The translations under genes and the position numbers were made by a program. A DNA stretch of 64,000 bases from Flavimaribacter sediminis. GTDB taxonomy: Bacteria; Pseudomonadota; Alphaproteobacteria; Rhizobiales; Rhizobiaceae. Positions 63,130 through 64,000 of this stretch are shown in pieces; the first letter of the stretch is position 1; every line of letters starts with the position of its first letter. The notes beneath the pieces are model-generated. The model did not search any database. It was not told the DNA's origin and saw nothing but the letters and a program-made list of their open reading frames with translations. The stretch lies in the NCBI RefSeq assembly GCF_019492055.1, contig NZ_JAICBX010000001.1:744001-808000 (forward strand). Reading direction: 5' to 3'.

Positions 63130-63957
63130 ATGGCGCCAATGCACAGATATGCAGCTCTTGCCGGTTTCTGGAAGCGGGCGGTTGTTTCGATTGGATTCCT
63201 TGCCTTTGTCGCGCCCGCCGCGGCGCAGGATGCGGACGCCGATCTCGCCAAGCAGTTGTCCAATCCGGTGGCGTCATTGATCAGCGTTCCATTCCAGTAC
63301 AACTGGAACCAAGGGTACGGCGATCAGGATGGAACGCAGAACCTGATCAATATCCAGCCGGTTATTCCGATCTCGATCAGCGACGACTGGAATTTGATCT
63401 CACGCACGATTCTTCCGGTGATCTGGCAGGACGACGTCGTGCCCGGCAGCAGTCAGGCGGGCATTGGCGATATTACCCAAAGCCTTTTCTTTTCTCCCAA
63501 GGAACCCTGGAACGGCATCATCTGGGGCGTTGGTCCGGTATTCTATCTTCCTACCGGCACGGACGACCTCTCGGCCGGAAAGTGGGGCGCAGGCCCGACC
63601 GCCGTCGTGCTTACGCAGAAAAACGGCTGGACGGTGGGCGCGCTCGCCAATCATATCTGGTCTTTCGCCGGGAAGGACGATGCAGCCGATATCAGTTCGA
63701 CATTCATGCAGCCGTTCCTGTCCTATACGACGCCTGACGCCTGGAGCTTCACCCTCAATACGGAATCGACCTACAATTGGGAAACGGACGAATGGTCTGT
63801 CCCTATCAATTTCATGGTCGCGAAACTGGTGAAGTTTGGCAAGCAGCCTGTGCAGTTTCAGGTGGGAGCGCGGTACTGGGCCGTAAGCCCCGACAATGGT
63901 CCGGAAGGGTGGGGCGCCCGCGCCGCTGTTACCTTCCTGTTCCCGGCCGGGCGCTGA
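63130..63957 (+). CDS. Outer-membrane transporter-like beta-barrel protein
   Basis: A 275-residue protein with a signal peptide (about 1-33, ending AAAQD). The strands ASLISVPFQYNWNQGYG, LIPTG-like FYLPTGTDDLSAG, LTQKNGWTVGALANHIWSF, FLSYTTPDAWSFTLN and VQFQVGARYWAVSPD resemble the phenol-degradation/transporter superfamily of outer-membrane barrels. AAGGGGG lies 8 bases before ATG 63130; GTG 63121 is an alternative. It follows the terminator of the HAD gene but on the same strand and may help uptake of the sulfatase product. Confidence 0.8.
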   Translation: MAPMHRYAALAGFWKRAVVSIGFLAFVAPAAAQDADADLAKQLSNPVASLISVPFQYNWNQGYGDQDGTQNLINIQPVIPISISDDWNLISRTILPVIWQDDVVPGSSQAGIGDITQSLFFSPKEPWNGIIWGVGPVFYLPTGTDDLSAGKWGAGPTAVVLTQKNGWTVGALANHIWSFAGKDDAADISSTFMQPFLSYTTPDAWSFTLNTESTYNWETDEWSVPINFMVAKLVKFGKQPVQFQVGARYWAVSPDNGPEGWGARAAVTFLFPAGR

Positions 63958-64000
63958 TTTTCAGTTCAGTCGTCCGTTATTGGTCCCCTAAAGAGACCGT

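Overview
The window looks like chromosomal DNA from a GC-rich alphaproteobacterium, most likely of the Hyphomicrobiales (Rhizobiales) type. The support is compact operons with 4-base stop/start overlaps, a TRAP transporter, FNR/FixK-type boxes, a mannosylfructose synthesis operon like that of Agrobacterium, and a Bat/MoxR operon. I see no rRNA, tRNA, CRISPR array, insertion sequence or prophage.

Layout. 0-2.7 kb: 5' part of a large exported repeat protein (autotransporter type) running off the left edge. 3.1-9.8 kb: TetR regulator, a complete TRAP transporter with oversized membrane subunits, and an SDR. 10-14 kb: PPP-type phosphatase overlapping an Sfp-type phosphopantetheinyl transferase, a small Cys-rich exported protein, and an OmpR-type two-component system with its own direct-repeat operator. 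14-26 kb: a stress or low-oxygen region holding a DksA-like protein, a host-attachment-family protein, an M50 protease with CBS domains, a double Usp protein, a cyclic-nucleotide-domain/adaptor fusion, a formate/nitrite-type channel, a META-domain protein and an adaptor-permease-ATPase export operon. Three perfect TTGAT-N4-ATCAA sites sit at promoters here. 26-31 kb: GlsB-like membrane protein, purU, then a three-gene operon (GH32-like protein, mfppB, mfpsA) for mannosylfructose. 31.3-32.2 kb: a two-gene AbiEii-like toxin-antitoxin candidate.

32.5-40.8 kb: a sugar-phosphate-isomerase-like TIM-barrel protein, a type I phosphodiesterase and a complete dipeptide/oligopeptide-type ABC transporter. 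41-47.5 kb: FMN reductase and mostly envelope proteins (porin, lipoprotein hydrolase, low-complexity peptidoglycan-binding protein, DUF2092-like protein, beta-barrel). 47.5-49.8 kb: an octaheme cytochrome with HEAT and TPR repeats. 49.9-56.2 kb: a six-gene MoxR/DUF58/DUF4381/BatA/BatB/BatD operon whose BatB-like subunit lacks the metal-site aspartate. 56.3-64 kb: two exported sulfatases flanking a winged-helix/TPR regulator, with a short DUF465-like protein, an exported HAD phosphatase and an outer-membrane protein. Both sulfatase promoters carry the same GTTCGCAC direct repeats at matching distances, which suggests one small regulon.

The strongest candidates for new biology are this sulfatase regulon, the cNMP-domain/adaptor fusion at 17.3 kb, the DctM tail at 8.0-9.0 kb, the AbiEii-like pair at 31.3 kb, the octaheme cytochrome-TPR fusion, and the FNR-box group at 14-26 kb. 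All function calls come from reading the translations; no database search was run.
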